Source: Phycisphaerae bacterium RAS1
Lineage (GTDB): Bacteria; Planctomycetota; Phycisphaerae; UBA1845; Fen-1342
Assembly (NCBI GenBank): GCA_007859745.1
Contig: SMLU01000002.1
Location: forward strand, 674,942-738,941
DNA length: 64,000 nt
Direction: 5' to 3'
A program made the translations under genes and the position numbers. The notes under the pieces were generated by a model. That model saw only the letters and a program-made list of their open reading frames with translations, made no database searches and was not told where the DNA came from. Below, piece by piece: positions 16,250 through 25,033 of the stretch. Positions within the stretch are counted from its first letter, which is position 1. Every line of letters starts with the position of its first letter.

Positions 16250-17042
16250 CTAATGACCTCCCGGGCGAACCGTCGCGCGACGGCGCCAAATCCCACGTCC
16301 GACCGTCAAGCGACCGGCCGGTCGCGTGCTTGTTTGTGCCGCCCCACTGCTTGAAAAAGAACGCGACTCCGCGCGCCAGGCACCGGTCGCGAATTTGTCG
16401 AACCCAATCCGCCTTGATGGGCCGCGCACCAGGCCCCGATTCGCCACCGACGATTACCCATTTGACGCCATCCAGCGGAAGGCGCGGAATCGGGCCAAGC
16501 AGCGGCTCGACCGAGAGGAAACGCACGCCGGCCGCCGTGCGACACAGGTCTCGGACACGGTGCGTGACCGCCGCGTTCTCGACACTTGCTCCAAGCCAGA
16601 TATTCGGGGTCCATCCAAGTTGGGGCGACAGCTCAGCGGCGCGCTGCGGTCGCTTGGTGAGCACCTGAAATATGTGCTGCGAGCAGTTGTTCATCACGGC
16701 GAAAACGCGTCGGATGAAGTCGAGCGGCACGCTTTCGTGAAACAGGTCACTCATCGAATTCACGAAGATCGTCCGGGGCAGCCGCCACGACATCGGGTCT
16801 GTCAGCGCAGCGTAGTCCAAGAACACTCGGCCGTTCCAACGCCCTCCCCGGCCGATCACATGTTCGTAGTTCCCGGTGCGCCCCGGAGTCTCGCCGCGCG
16901 CGCGGCTAGCGCGCGCCATAGCAGCGAGCCGCTTGGACATGCGTTCTGCATAACAATTTGCGCAGCCCGCGCTGACTTTGGTGCAACCGGCGATCGGATT
17001 CCAGGTTGTCTGCGTCCATTCGATGCGCGATGCATGTGCCAT
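16233..17042 (-). CDS. DUF5131 (phage Gp37/Gp68-type) three-Cys protein
   Basis: A 269-residue protein with the family signature IEWTQTTWNPIAGCTKVSAGC followed by ANCYAE, that is C-x5-C-x2-C, near residues 18-30. Other conserved blocks are VFVNSMSDLFHE-like (FVNSMSDLFH), FQVLTKRPQR, NIWLGASVEN, FLSVEPLLG and VIVGGESGPGARP, typical of DUF5131. The three cysteines suggest an Fe-S cluster, but that is inference. The ATG at 17042 is preceded by AGAGGG; the frame extends 29 codons upstream without a need. It overlaps TcmP downstream by 17 bases and the DUF433 gene upstream by 137 bases. Confidence 0.85.
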   Translation of the reverse strand: MAHASRIEWTQTTWNPIAGCTKVSAGCANCYAERMSKRLAAMARASRARGETPGRTGNYEHVIGRGGRWNGRVFLDYAALTDPMSWRLPRTIFVNSMSDLFHESVPLDFIRRVFAVMNNCSQHIFQVLTKRPQRAAELSPQLGWTPNIWLGASVENAAVTHRVRDLCRTAAGVRFLSVEPLLGPIPRLPLDGVKWVIVGGESGPGARPIKADWVRQIRDRCLARGVAFFFKQWGGTNKHATGRSLDGRTWDLAPSRDGSPGRSLGGAQG

Positions 17043-17280
17043 ACCCAGACCCTCTGGCCGAGACGGTACCGAACAAGTACCAAACGTCAACTCGCCGCGT
17101 TGCCGGTTGCTGCGGCCCATCCGCCGCAAACTCGCACGCCGCTAGCAGAACTTCCCGTTTCAGGCGTGGATGCGCGCGGAGAAGTTCGTCAGTCGTCGCG
17201 CCGTCCGCCAGGCGCTCCAAGATGTTCTCGACCGTGATGCGGGTGCCGCGCACAACCGGCTTGCCGAGCTTACCGCGCAT
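16906..17280 (-). CDS. DUF433 protein with a frame-extended tail
   Basis: The first 55 residues (GKPVVRGTRITVENILERLA, then ATTDELLRAHPRLKREVLLAA) are a DUF433 domain, a helical module found in antitoxin-like and DNA-binding small proteins. DUF433 proteins usually end near residue 75-80. Here the frame runs on for about 65 residues that overlap the DUF5131 gene in another frame and look non-coding, so the original stop was probably lost by frameshift. The start lacks the usual ISxDPxxMGGKP lead-in. Confidence is good for the domain and low for the C-terminal half. Confidence 0.6.
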   Translation of the reverse strand: MRGKLGKPVVRGTRITVENILERLADGATTDELLRAHPRLKREVLLAACEFAADGPQQPATRRVDVWYLFGTVSARGSGYGTCIAHRMDADNLESDRRLHQSQRGLRKLLCRTHVQAARCYGAR

Positions 17281-17377
17281 GGTATCTGCGGGCGGCGGCG
17301 ATTTGAAGCGGCCCGGCGCACAGCCGCCGCATCACATCAAATCGTGATTCCCCGATGCTGTGGCGTAGGCCGGACAA

Positions 17378-17710
17378 CTACTTTTTCCCCGCCTTCCACA
17401 CTCCCGCCGGCGTCGCGGCCGTTCCTGGCGGGGCTTCCGTCTGGGCGAAGATGTTGTTGTGCTCCACGGCCTCCTTCTTCTGCCAGCCCTCGGCCCAGTC
17501 GACCAGCTTTTTGCTGCCGCCCCAGGTGAAGCCCCAAACGAACTTGTCGCCTTCCGCGTCCAGCTTGGCCAGGTCGATCCCGGCCCGCTTCTGCGCGCCC
17601 GATACGCGCAGGCCGGATATGCCCGCGGGCGCGAAACCGATCAGCTCCGCATGCTGCGACAGATTTCGCGGCCTGGTACGACGTTCCGACCCTATTTCGA
17701 GAGCGCCCAA
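17378..17710 (-). pseudogene. Orphan C-terminal fragment related to the upstream effector-like gene
   Basis: The open frame (nominal TTG start at 17710) encodes about 80 plausible residues ending KKLVDWAEGWQ...TEAPP. This matches the C-terminal end of the protein at 17692-19317 (KALFDWAKSWQ...KTDPPE): Lys, Leu, DWA, WQ and a Glu/Phe pattern align over about 30 residues. There is no convincing start codon, and it overlaps the neighbouring gene by 19 bases. It is best read as a displaced C-terminal module or decayed duplicate, as occurs downstream of polymorphic toxin genes. It could also be a short real gene with a weak start. Confidence 0.5.
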
Positions 17711-19317
17711 GACGGCCGATCCTCGGCGCCGCCGGCCTCGGGTGGATCGGTCTTGAAGAACTCGGCGTACTCCGTAACCGCCGAACTCTGCCAGCTTTTC
17801 GCCCAGTCAAAAAGGGCCTTTCCGATCGGTTGCCAGCGCTTGGCGGCCATGTACATGGGATGGCCGGGCTCATAATGACCCTCGCTCCCGAATTCCTCTC
17901 TTCCGGGCCACGTCCGTCCGAACGAGTCGAGTTCCGCTTCCAGATTGCCCGTCACGGTCTCATTCTTGTCCAGGAACGCGCCGGCCTTCTGGAAAATGCC
18001 CAGTGCCTTCAGGCGCTCCACTACTTCTTTTGGACAAATCAAGTATCGCTCAATGGCGCTATTGAACTTGTATACATGTTGTTGTAACCAGATGCTCCAC
18101 ATTCCCGTCTCGAACCCCGCCTCAACGCTCTTGTCGCCATCCGCTTTTGAGACATAGGGGATGCTTCGATGTGGCGGACTCATGACGTGGAGCGGCAGGC
18201 CGCGCTGTTGCGCGGACTTCGATACGAATTCCTTGTAGGAGCGCTCCAGCGCGTCAACGTCCTGATTGTTCAATTGAGAATCGGGAACTTTGCTGTCGTC
18301 GTTCACGTATCGATATGCATCGTAGAGCGAGTCGGCAAACGCGCCGAACTCTTTGCTGACTCTGACTTTGAGTTCGCTCTTGAACTTCTCGGGTTCTGCG
18401 AGCGATATTTCCTCTTTCGGTTGCTGCTTCGTCGACTCCTTGAACTTTTCCTCCGCTTTGCCGACGGCCGCTTCAACGATCGCCGACCCCTTGTCCTTGA
18501 CCAATTCATGAAACGCCTCAGGCACGGAGTCCTTGAGCGCCTGCGCTGCCAAAGGGCCCGCCGCCCGGCTCACGAACAGCTTCAGCGCGCCTCCGCCGAC
18601 GAGTGAAAGAACAGCCCACAGGAAGCTAGTCAGCGCTTCCGCTTGCTTCGCGGCGCGCTCGCTGGCCTCCTTCAGTGGCTTCATGAATTTGCCGTGGGCG
18701 ACCCGGTACGCTTCGCCGTACGCTTCAGCGCTCTCTGTCCACTTGCGCGCCGCCCTGCTGGCCGCCATGGAGAACTCGATGATCTTGTTCAGGCACTTTT
18801 GGCGGATGTTGATCAGCGCCTGCTCGCTGCCGGCATAGTCCGACTGTCGTATCCGCACCAGCGCATTGCTCTCCGTCAGCTCGGTGATCCCGTGGATGAT
18901 CTGCCACCCCAGCTCCCACTCGCTTTTCTCGATTTCGTCGCCGGTCAGGCGGAATTTGTACGGGCCGTCCGTCTTTCCGCCGGGCGCCTCGAAATAAAAC
19001 TCGATCTCCGGCCCCGGCTTGGCCTGCACAATCGGGTGCCACTCCGTTTGTTTGAAATAGAACCGCCCGCCGCTCTTGGAGACCTTGCCCTTGAAATAGG
19101 CGACGTTGTCGTCCTTCGATTTCTCGTTATCCCAGGCGTCCACCTCGCGGATCATGATGGTCGCCTCCAGCTCCTGCCCCTCCTTGACCGGCGCGGTCTG
19201 AATTGACAGCACCGGCGGCCGTGTCGCGGCGTCGACGACCTCGTTTGCGCCGCCGGTCCGATCCGCCACTTTTCCGTTCGTGCGCGTCTTGAAGACGGCC
19301 CACCATCGTTTAGCCAC
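17692..19317 (-). CDS. Candidate secreted effector, uncharacterised
   Basis: A 541-residue protein. A beta-rich domain with a Carbohydrate- or Ig-like feel spans about 20-130 (VLSIQTAPVKEGQELEATIM, FYFEAPGGKTDGPYKFRL); a helical region with a hydrophobic pair (SFLWAVLSLVGGGALKLFV, about 235-255) and a charged helical C-terminal half follow. No known catalytic motif is visible. The start is GTG at 19317 with AGGAG 7 bases upstream, 11 bases after the stop of the LysM-domain gene, so the two form an operon. Because that neighbour carries domains seen with T6SS/contractile-injection cargo, and an orphan C-terminal fragment follows, I suspect a contact-dependent effector; this is inference only. 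Confidence 0.6.
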   Translation of the reverse strand: MAKRWWAVFKTRTNGKVADRTGGANEVVDAATRPPVLSIQTAPVKEGQELEATIMIREVDAWDNEKSKDDNVAYFKGKVSKSGGRFYFKQTEWHPIVQAKPGPEIEFYFEAPGGKTDGPYKFRLTGDEIEKSEWELGWQIIHGITELTESNALVRIRQSDYAGSEQALINIRQKCLNKIIEFSMAASRAARKWTESAEAYGEAYRVAHGKFMKPLKEASERAAKQAEALTSFLWAVLSLVGGGALKLFVSRAAGPLAAQALKDSVPEAFHELVKDKGSAIVEAAVGKAEEKFKESTKQQPKEEISLAEPEKFKSELKVRVSKEFGAFADSLYDAYRYVNDDSKVPDSQLNNQDVDALERSYKEFVSKSAQQRGLPLHVMSPPHRSIPYVSKADGDKSVEAGFETGMWSIWLQQHVYKFNSAIERYLICPKEVVERLKALGIFQKAGAFLDKNETVTGNLEAELDSFGRTWPGREEFGSEGHYEPGHPMYMAAKRWQPIGKALFDWAKSWQSSAVTEYAEFFKTDPPEAGGAEDRPSWALSK

Positions 19318-19328
19318 GATCAGTCTCC

Positions 19329-20591
19329 TCAGGCTGCCAGCCGCATTTCCGGATTGTCGCTGGCGTCGGACGCGTCGGAGCGCGCCGGCGACCCGGTCGA
19401 AAAGACGTCGATCCACTCGTCATCGTACGCGACCGCCGGGACGATACGATCGAACGATCCAACGGTCAGTTTGTAATCGTTCAACTCGACGCCGTCGCGC
19501 CGAATGCGGCCCTCGGCGTCGGTACGGCCCGAGAAGGCCCGTCCGCTCTTATTGTCGGCCAGCGTGAATTCAGCATCCGCCAGCGGCTGATCGGACGCGT
19601 CGAGGACGAGTAGCCGGATTCGGCCCGGGCGCGGCATGAGAACGTCGACCCACTCGTCGTTGTAGGCGACCGACGGAACGACGCGCTCGTTGCCATCCAT
19701 CAGCAGCGTGAAGTCGTCGAAATCGACGCCGTCCTTCCGGAGACGGCCCTGCGCGTCGGTGACGCCCTCGAAAACGACCTGCCCGGTCTTGCTCTTGATC
19801 GTGCAGGCCGCGTCCGCGATCGGCTGCCCGTCGGCGTCAAACACGTACAGTCGAATATACCCGTTTCCGGCGCTGTCGCGGTCGGCGGCCTGCACGCGAA
19901 TCGTGTGCGTCTGGTCCGTCACGAGGCCCTGCACGCTCCACCGAGTCGGAATGCGGACGATGCCGGGCGAATCGGCGTCATCGAATCGATAGTTCACGCC
20001 GTCGGCGGCCTTCTGCGTGCAGCCGACCTCGTCGTGCAGCTTCTTGTTGATCTCATCCGGGACGGACGTGCCCCAGTTAAACTGCGCGAGCTGCTGCCAG
20101 GTCAGGCCGTTGGATTCGGCCAGACTCTGTAACGTCTCGCCGGTGCTGACCTTATGAGCCTCGACATTCGCGATGCGCACGCCACTCCGGGAGGCGGACT
20201 GCGTCCGCGGCAGGGCGTTCGAATCCGCCGGGGCGCTTCCGGCGCCCGCCGCCGCGTCTGAGGATTCTGTCGACTGCGTCCAGGTCGGGCGGTCGGCCAT
20301 GACGACAAAGTCGTGCGTGTCGGCGATGGTCGCCCCGGTGAGATCGCAGGTCACGCTGCACTCGCCGGGGTCGATCCCGTGCACCTCGACCGCGCCGTCG
20401 GGCCGGGTGGTGAAGTCGAACGCCTTGCCGTTCGGCTGAGTGACGGACAGGACGACACCGGGCAGCGGATTCCCCGACTCGTCGTCGACCACCTTTAGCT
20501 TGATCCAGGAGGCCCTGTCCCCGGCGCCGGGGGGCGGCGGCATCCACGCCTCAGCCGGCGGCTGGGGCGTGCGACGCCCGCGGGGGGCCAT
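19329..20591 (-). CDS. LysM and prealbumin-like repeat protein
   Basis: Domain order from the ATG at 20591: a proline-rich lead; a T6SS-cargo-associated prealbumin-like domain (WIKLKVVDDESGNPLPGVVL ... GIDPGECSVTCDL); a LysM domain (STGETLQSLAESNGLTWQQL) that would bind peptidoglycan; then two tandem copies of an 80-residue carboxypeptidase-regulatory-like domain (IRLYVFDADGQPIADA and IRLLVLDASDQPLADA, each ending VAYNDEW or VAYDDEW). Upstream, coding-like sequence continues in frame to about 20690 (VVTEEGRLVFLEHRNPRTLR) without an ATG, while an ATG at 20770 opens a different frame (MARQIAVRLRGSVV), so a frameshift in the first 60 codons is likely. It is in an operon with the effector-like gene. 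Confidence 0.65.
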   Translation of the reverse strand: MAPRGRRTPQPPAEAWMPPPPGAGDRASWIKLKVVDDESGNPLPGVVLSVTQPNGKAFDFTTRPDGAVEVHGIDPGECSVTCDLTGATIADTHDFVVMADRPTWTQSTESSDAAAGAGSAPADSNALPRTQSASRSGVRIANVEAHKVSTGETLQSLAESNGLTWQQLAQFNWGTSVPDEINKKLHDEVGCTQKAADGVNYRFDDADSPGIVRIPTRWSVQGLVTDQTHTIRVQAADRDSAGNGYIRLYVFDADGQPIADAACTIKSKTGQVVFEGVTDAQGRLRKDGVDFDDFTLLMDGNERVVPSVAYNDEWVDVLMPRPGRIRLLVLDASDQPLADAEFTLADNKSGRAFSGRTDAEGRIRRDGVELNDYKLTVGSFDRIVPAVAYDDEWIDVFSTGSPARSDASDASDNPEMRLAA

Positions 20592-20931
20592 ACGCAGCGT
20601 ACGCGGATTGCGGTGCTCCAGAAACACGAGTCGGCCCTCTTCAGTAACGACCTTGCTGTTTCGGAACGGCTCTCGAACTCCGCCGGCCGCAGCCAACCGC
20701 GGCCAACCGGTGCGAGCTTCATCTTCGTCACGACGGAGCCTCTGAGTCGGACTGCAATCTGTCGTGCCATGGCGTAGCGGCTTTCCCCGACCAACAGCGC
20801 CTAGCAGAACCCGCCACGGAAGTGGCGGGCCGGCGTACTCCGCACTTCCGTGCGGGGTTCTGACAGGCGAGTTGAGCCAAGGCGCGGGACCGCTCGTCCG
20901 GCAAAGCGCGCGTCGGATAGACTGTTGAAAG

Positions 20932-21597
20932 ATGATCGCCGCCCCGATCGCCATCGACCTGTACTGTCTCTCCTGCGGTTACAACCTGCGCGGTCTCAGC
21001 GGCGACCCGGTCCGCTGTCCCGAGTGCGGGTTCCGTAACCCCATCGGCGAAATGGAGCCGGCCGCCGAGGCGATCTCGCTTCACCTGAGAGACGCCGAGG
21101 CGGCGCTCGTTCTGGTCGCCACGGGAGTGTTGATCGCGCTGCCCGGCGTGCTCCTCGCGGGCGTGATGCTGAGTTCGCGCGTCACGGGTACGTTCGTCGC
21201 CGCCACCGCCGCGGGGTTCCTGGTGTCGGCGTTGACCTGCTTGGCTTCCGGCGTCGCCCGCTTTCGATCGCTAGTTAACCATCGGCCGGGCTGGGGCGCG
21301 GCCGTCCTGCTGCACACCGCCTACGTCGTAGTGCTGGTCCTGATCGTTGTGCTGCCGTTCGTCGGCGTGACGTCGTACTTCGTTTCGTCACGTTCTCGCG
21401 GGATCCCGTTCTACGCGATGGCCCCAACGGCGTTTGTCACGGCGCTGGTGCTGATCTTCACGGTTCTGCGGCCGCTCTACGCGAAGATGAAAGAGACGAT
21501 CGAGCCGCTGCGGCGCGAAGTCGCACTAACCCTGACGCGCGACCTGGCGCGCAGGCGGACCGCTGAAGCAGAGCGACGAGCGTTACGCGGCCCATGA
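20932..21597 (+). CDS. Zinc-ribbon membrane protein (planctomycete type)
   Basis: Predicted inner-membrane protein of 221 residues. It starts with a zinc ribbon, CLSCGYNLRGL...CPECG (residues about 12-33), a hallmark of many planctomycete proteins, followed by four hydrophobic segments (about 60-85, 95-115, 130-150, 170-185) and an Arg-rich cytoplasmic tail. No enzymatic motif. It is divergent from the LysM gene and convergent with topA. Confidence 0.7.
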   Translation: MIAAPIAIDLYCLSCGYNLRGLSGDPVRCPECGFRNPIGEMEPAAEAISLHLRDAEAALVLVATGVLIALPGVLLAGVMLSSRVTGTFVAATAAGFLVSALTCLASGVARFRSLVNHRPGWGAAVLLHTAYVVVLVLIVVLPFVGVTSYFVSSRSRGIPFYAMAPTAFVTALVLIFTVLRPLYAKMKETIEPLRREVALTLTRDLARRRTAEAERRALRGP

Positions 21598-21682
21598 CGC
21601 GCATCAGCCGACCGCGGCGCAGCCGGTCGCTTGCAACTCGCTACTCGATACTCGCTACTCGCTACTCGATACTCGATACTTC

Positions 21683-24600
21683 CTACTTCGCCCCCGCCGG
21701 CTCCGCCGCCATCGCCTCTACGTTAAACCCCGGCGGCAGTTCCTGCGTCGATTTGCATTTCGGGTAGCCGCTGCAGCCCAGGAACCGCCCGCGCGGACCC
21801 TGACGCACCAGCATCGGCTGGCCGCACTCCTCGCACGGAATGTCGGTCGGGATCGGCTTGGGCCGCACCGGCGCCGGCAACAGCTCCTCCGCCTGTTTCT
21901 TCGCTTCGCCGCGCAAGTTCGCATTGAAGCGGCAGCGCGGGAAGTTGCCGCAGGAGAAAAACGGGCCGAACCGACCGCGCTTCAGCTCCATCGTGCTGCC
22001 GCACTCGGGGCAGGGCAGCGTGTGATCTTCCGGCATCACCTCCACCACCGGCCGGCCCGTGCGCGTCCACGCGAACCCCGGCGGCGGATCGCCTTCGGGC
22101 GTGTAAGTGACGCGCGCCGCCTTGGCGCCGCCGCCCGCCGCCGCCAGCGAAACCGGCGTCTCACCCCGCGCCGCCGCCGCCGCCTTCAGCTCCTCAAGCT
22201 TCTCCAGCGGCTTGGCATTGCGGCACTTCGGAAACCCGGAGCAGGCAAGGAACTTGCCGCGCTTGCCGCTGCGAATCACCATCGCCCGTTTGCACTTGTC
22301 GCAATTCAGCCCGGCCTCTTCCGGCGGCGGGGCCGGCTTGCGCTCCAGCCGCACGCCCTCCGGCAGCGACGCGGTGTTCTTGCAGTTCGGATAGGCATTG
22401 CAGCCGAGAAACGCCCGGCGGCCCTTGCGCTTCACCACCATCGTGCCCTGTCCGCACTGGTCGCACGTGCGCCGCAGCTCCTCCTCTGTGACGAGCTTCA
22501 GCGGCTGCCCGTGGTCGTCGCATTCAACCGTTGTGCGGCAGTCCGGATATCCGCTGCAACCCAGGAAATACCCGCTCTTGCTCTGCCGCAGGACCATCGG
22601 CTTGCCGCAGGTCTGGCAGGCGCTGTCGGCGTGCTTGATCTCGATCGGCTTGCCGTCGCGGTTGACGTTGCGCGTCGATTTGCACTTGGGATATCCGCTG
22701 CACGCCAGGAAGCGGCCGGTCTTGCTCCAGCGATAGACCATCGGGCTGCCGCACTCGCTGCACGCGTATTCACTCGGCTGGCTGCGGGCCATCTCCATTT
22801 CGTCGCCGGCGGCGGTGAGCAGCTCGCGGAACGGGTCGTAGAACTCGTGCAGCACGTGCACCCAGTCGAGGTGCGCGTCTTCGATCTTGTCCAGCTCGTC
22901 CTCCATGTAGGACGTGAACTTGATGTCCATGATCTTCGGGAAGTGCTGCACCAGCTTGTCGGTCACCAGCTCGCCCAGCGCCGACGGGTAGAACTTGCGG
23001 TCATCCTGCTCGACGTACCCGCGATCCTGAATCGTCTCGATGATGCTGGCGTACGTGCTCGGCCGGCCGATGCCCTCCGACTCCAGCGCCTTCACCAGCG
23101 ACGCTTCCGTATAGCGCGCCGGCGGCGACGTCCACTGCTGCTTCGGCTCCAGGTCGAGCAGGCCGACCGGCTTGCCCTCGGCCAGCGGCGGCAGAATCTG
23201 ATCATCGCTGCTGACGCCGGCCACTTTCATGAAGCCGTCGAACACCAGCTTGCGGCCGTTGCCGGCGAAGCGCGCCGGGCCGAGCTTCGTCTCGCACGTG
23301 ACGCTGACCGAGGTCGAGTCCCACTCCGCCGGCGGCATCTGGCACGCCACGAAGCGCCGCCAGATCAGGTCGTACAGCCGGAATTGCTCGTCGGTCAGGA
23401 ACTTCCGGATGCTGTCCGGCGTGCGGTGCGGATCGGTCGGGCGGATGGCCTCGTGCGCCTCCTGGGCGCGCTCCTGGCGCTTGCCGAAGAAGTTCGGCTC
23501 GTCGGGCACGTAGCGCTGGCCGAATTGCGACTTGATGAACCCGCGGACGGAATTCAGTGAGTCTTTCGACAGGTTGGTCGAGTCGGTTCGCATGTATGTG
23601 ATGAGACCGACCGGGCCTTCGCCCGTGATGTCCACGCCTTCGTACAACCCCTGCGCCGTGCGCATGGTGCGGGCCGCGGGGAAGCGAAGCTGATTGGCCG
23701 CCTGCTGCTGCAGCGAGGCGGTCGTAAACGGCGCCGGCGGGCGCGACGTGGTGCGCTTGGTCGACAGCTCGGAGACAGCCAGCCTCGGCGCACGGGCCGG
23801 GTCGAGCGCCCCCTCGATGGCCGCCTGCTCGAGATTCAGATGTTTGTAATCGGCCCAGGGTGTGCGGCGGATCTGGTCGACGCGGACGCCAAGTGCTTCA
23901 ACGACTGCGCGCGTTTCCTGCGCCGTGGTCGCGTTCCAGGGTTTTCCAGCCAGCTCGGCCAGCTCCGCCCGGAAGCAGCCGTTGTCCGCCAGCCAGCGCT
24001 GCGCGTCCTTCTGGGTCACGTCAGCGGCGGTCAGTTCCCTCCACGGCTGACGAAGTTTGTCCGCCGCACCGGGGTCGCCGCTGAGATAAGTGGTGACTTT
24101 CCAGCTTTCGTCCGGCACGAAGGCACGGATTTCGCGTTCGCGCTCGACGATCAGCCGCACGGCGACCGATTGGACGCGTCCGGCGGAGAGACCCTTGGCG
24201 ATCTTCTTCCAGAGCAGCGGGCTGAGCTCATAACCGACGATGCGGTCGAGGATCCGTCGGGCCTGCTGTGCGTTCACGCGATCCAGGTCGATGTGGTGCG
24301 GGTGGTTGAAGGCTTCCTGGATTGCCGTTCGCGTGATCTCGTTGAAGATGACCCGCTTGATCCTATCTTCCGGCAGATTCAGGGCTTCGGCGAGGTGCCA
24401 GGCGATCGCCTCACCTTCGCGGTCCAGGTCGGTCGCGAGGTAGACTTCGTCGGCGCTGCTGGCCAGCGTCCGCAGTTCTTTCAGCACCTTGGCCCGCGTT
24501 CGCAGGGTCTCGTACGTGGGGCGAAAGTCGGCGGTGAGGTCGATACCGAAGTTGCGTTCGGGCAGATCGCGGACGTGGCCCATCGAGGCCTTCACGACGA

Positions 24601-24694
24601 AGTCATCCCCCAGATATTTATTTATGGTTTTCGCCTTGGCCGGCGACTCGACGATCACGAGCGCCTTTTTCGAGATTGCCTTGGTCTTGGCCAT
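21683..24694 (-). CDS. topA: DNA topoisomerase I (type IA) with six zinc fingers
   Basis: A 1003-residue topoisomerase that relaxes negatively supercoiled DNA by transient single-strand cleavage. The Toprim domain opens the protein (LVIVESPAKAKTINKYLG) with DLDREGEAIAWHL later. The active-site Tyr is in GLITYMRTDSTNLS, near residue 364. From about residue 640 to the end there are six C4 zinc fingers of the topoisomerase type (CxxCGxPM...FLxCSGYPxCK), spread over roughly 360 residues; E. coli TopA has three in this region. The ATG at 24694 is clear. A short CTCGATACT-type repeat tract (about 21640-21680) lies just past the stop. Confidence 0.96.
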   Translation of the reverse strand: MAKTKAISKKALVIVESPAKAKTINKYLGDDFVVKASMGHVRDLPERNFGIDLTADFRPTYETLRTRAKVLKELRTLASSADEVYLATDLDREGEAIAWHLAEALNLPEDRIKRVIFNEITRTAIQEAFNHPHHIDLDRVNAQQARRILDRIVGYELSPLLWKKIAKGLSAGRVQSVAVRLIVEREREIRAFVPDESWKVTTYLSGDPGAADKLRQPWRELTAADVTQKDAQRWLADNGCFRAELAELAGKPWNATTAQETRAVVEALGVRVDQIRRTPWADYKHLNLEQAAIEGALDPARAPRLAVSELSTKRTTSRPPAPFTTASLQQQAANQLRFPAARTMRTAQGLYEGVDITGEGPVGLITYMRTDSTNLSKDSLNSVRGFIKSQFGQRYVPDEPNFFGKRQERAQEAHEAIRPTDPHRTPDSIRKFLTDEQFRLYDLIWRRFVACQMPPAEWDSTSVSVTCETKLGPARFAGNGRKLVFDGFMKVAGVSSDDQILPPLAEGKPVGLLDLEPKQQWTSPPARYTEASLVKALESEGIGRPSTYASIIETIQDRGYVEQDDRKFYPSALGELVTDKLVQHFPKIMDIKFTSYMEDELDKIEDAHLDWVHVLHEFYDPFRELLTAAGDEMEMARSQPSEYACSECGSPMVYRWSKTGRFLACSGYPKCKSTRNVNRDGKPIEIKHADSACQTCGKPMVLRQSKSGYFLGCSGYPDCRTTVECDDHGQPLKLVTEEELRRTCDQCGQGTMVVKRKGRRAFLGCNAYPNCKNTASLPEGVRLERKPAPPPEEAGLNCDKCKRAMVIRSGKRGKFLACSGFPKCRNAKPLEKLEELKAAAAARGETPVSLAAAGGGAKAARVTYTPEGDPPPGFAWTRTGRPVVEVMPEDHTLPCPECGSTMELKRGRFGPFFSCGNFPRCRFNANLRGEAKKQAEELLPAPVRPKPIPTDIPCEECGQPMLVRQGPRGRFLGCSGYPKCKSTQELPPGFNVEAMAAEPAGAK

Positions 24695-25033
24695 GACGAA
24701 ACACCTCGTCGCACGCCCCGTGCGTCGCTAACTACTGCTCTTCAAGCACCTTGCAGCCGCCGCGGCCCGCTGCCGCGTCGCGTCGCCGGGCGAGGGTCAC
24801 CACGCTGATACCGCCGACCGGCCGGTAAGATGCTTAACGGCCAGAAGTCGGCTGTCAAGCACCGAATTCCCGGAACCGCGCACGAATTGCGCTCCGAAAC
24901 GCGGGCGGGAACCGCGCACGGCGGGCGGGACGAGGGTGTTAGTCCTGGGGGACCGGCCTCCGGCCGGTCTCTGCCATCCACGCCGAGAACGCCCCCGACC
25001 CTGCCCCAAAACCGAGCATTGTCTCCCGACTGG
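24695..25033. other. Gap between topA and proS
   Basis: No gene is supported. A single family J hairpin (GGGGGACCGGCCTCCGGCCG, about 24947-24971) lies near the 3' end of proS. The remainder likely holds the topA promoter, which I could not place. Confidence 0.4.
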
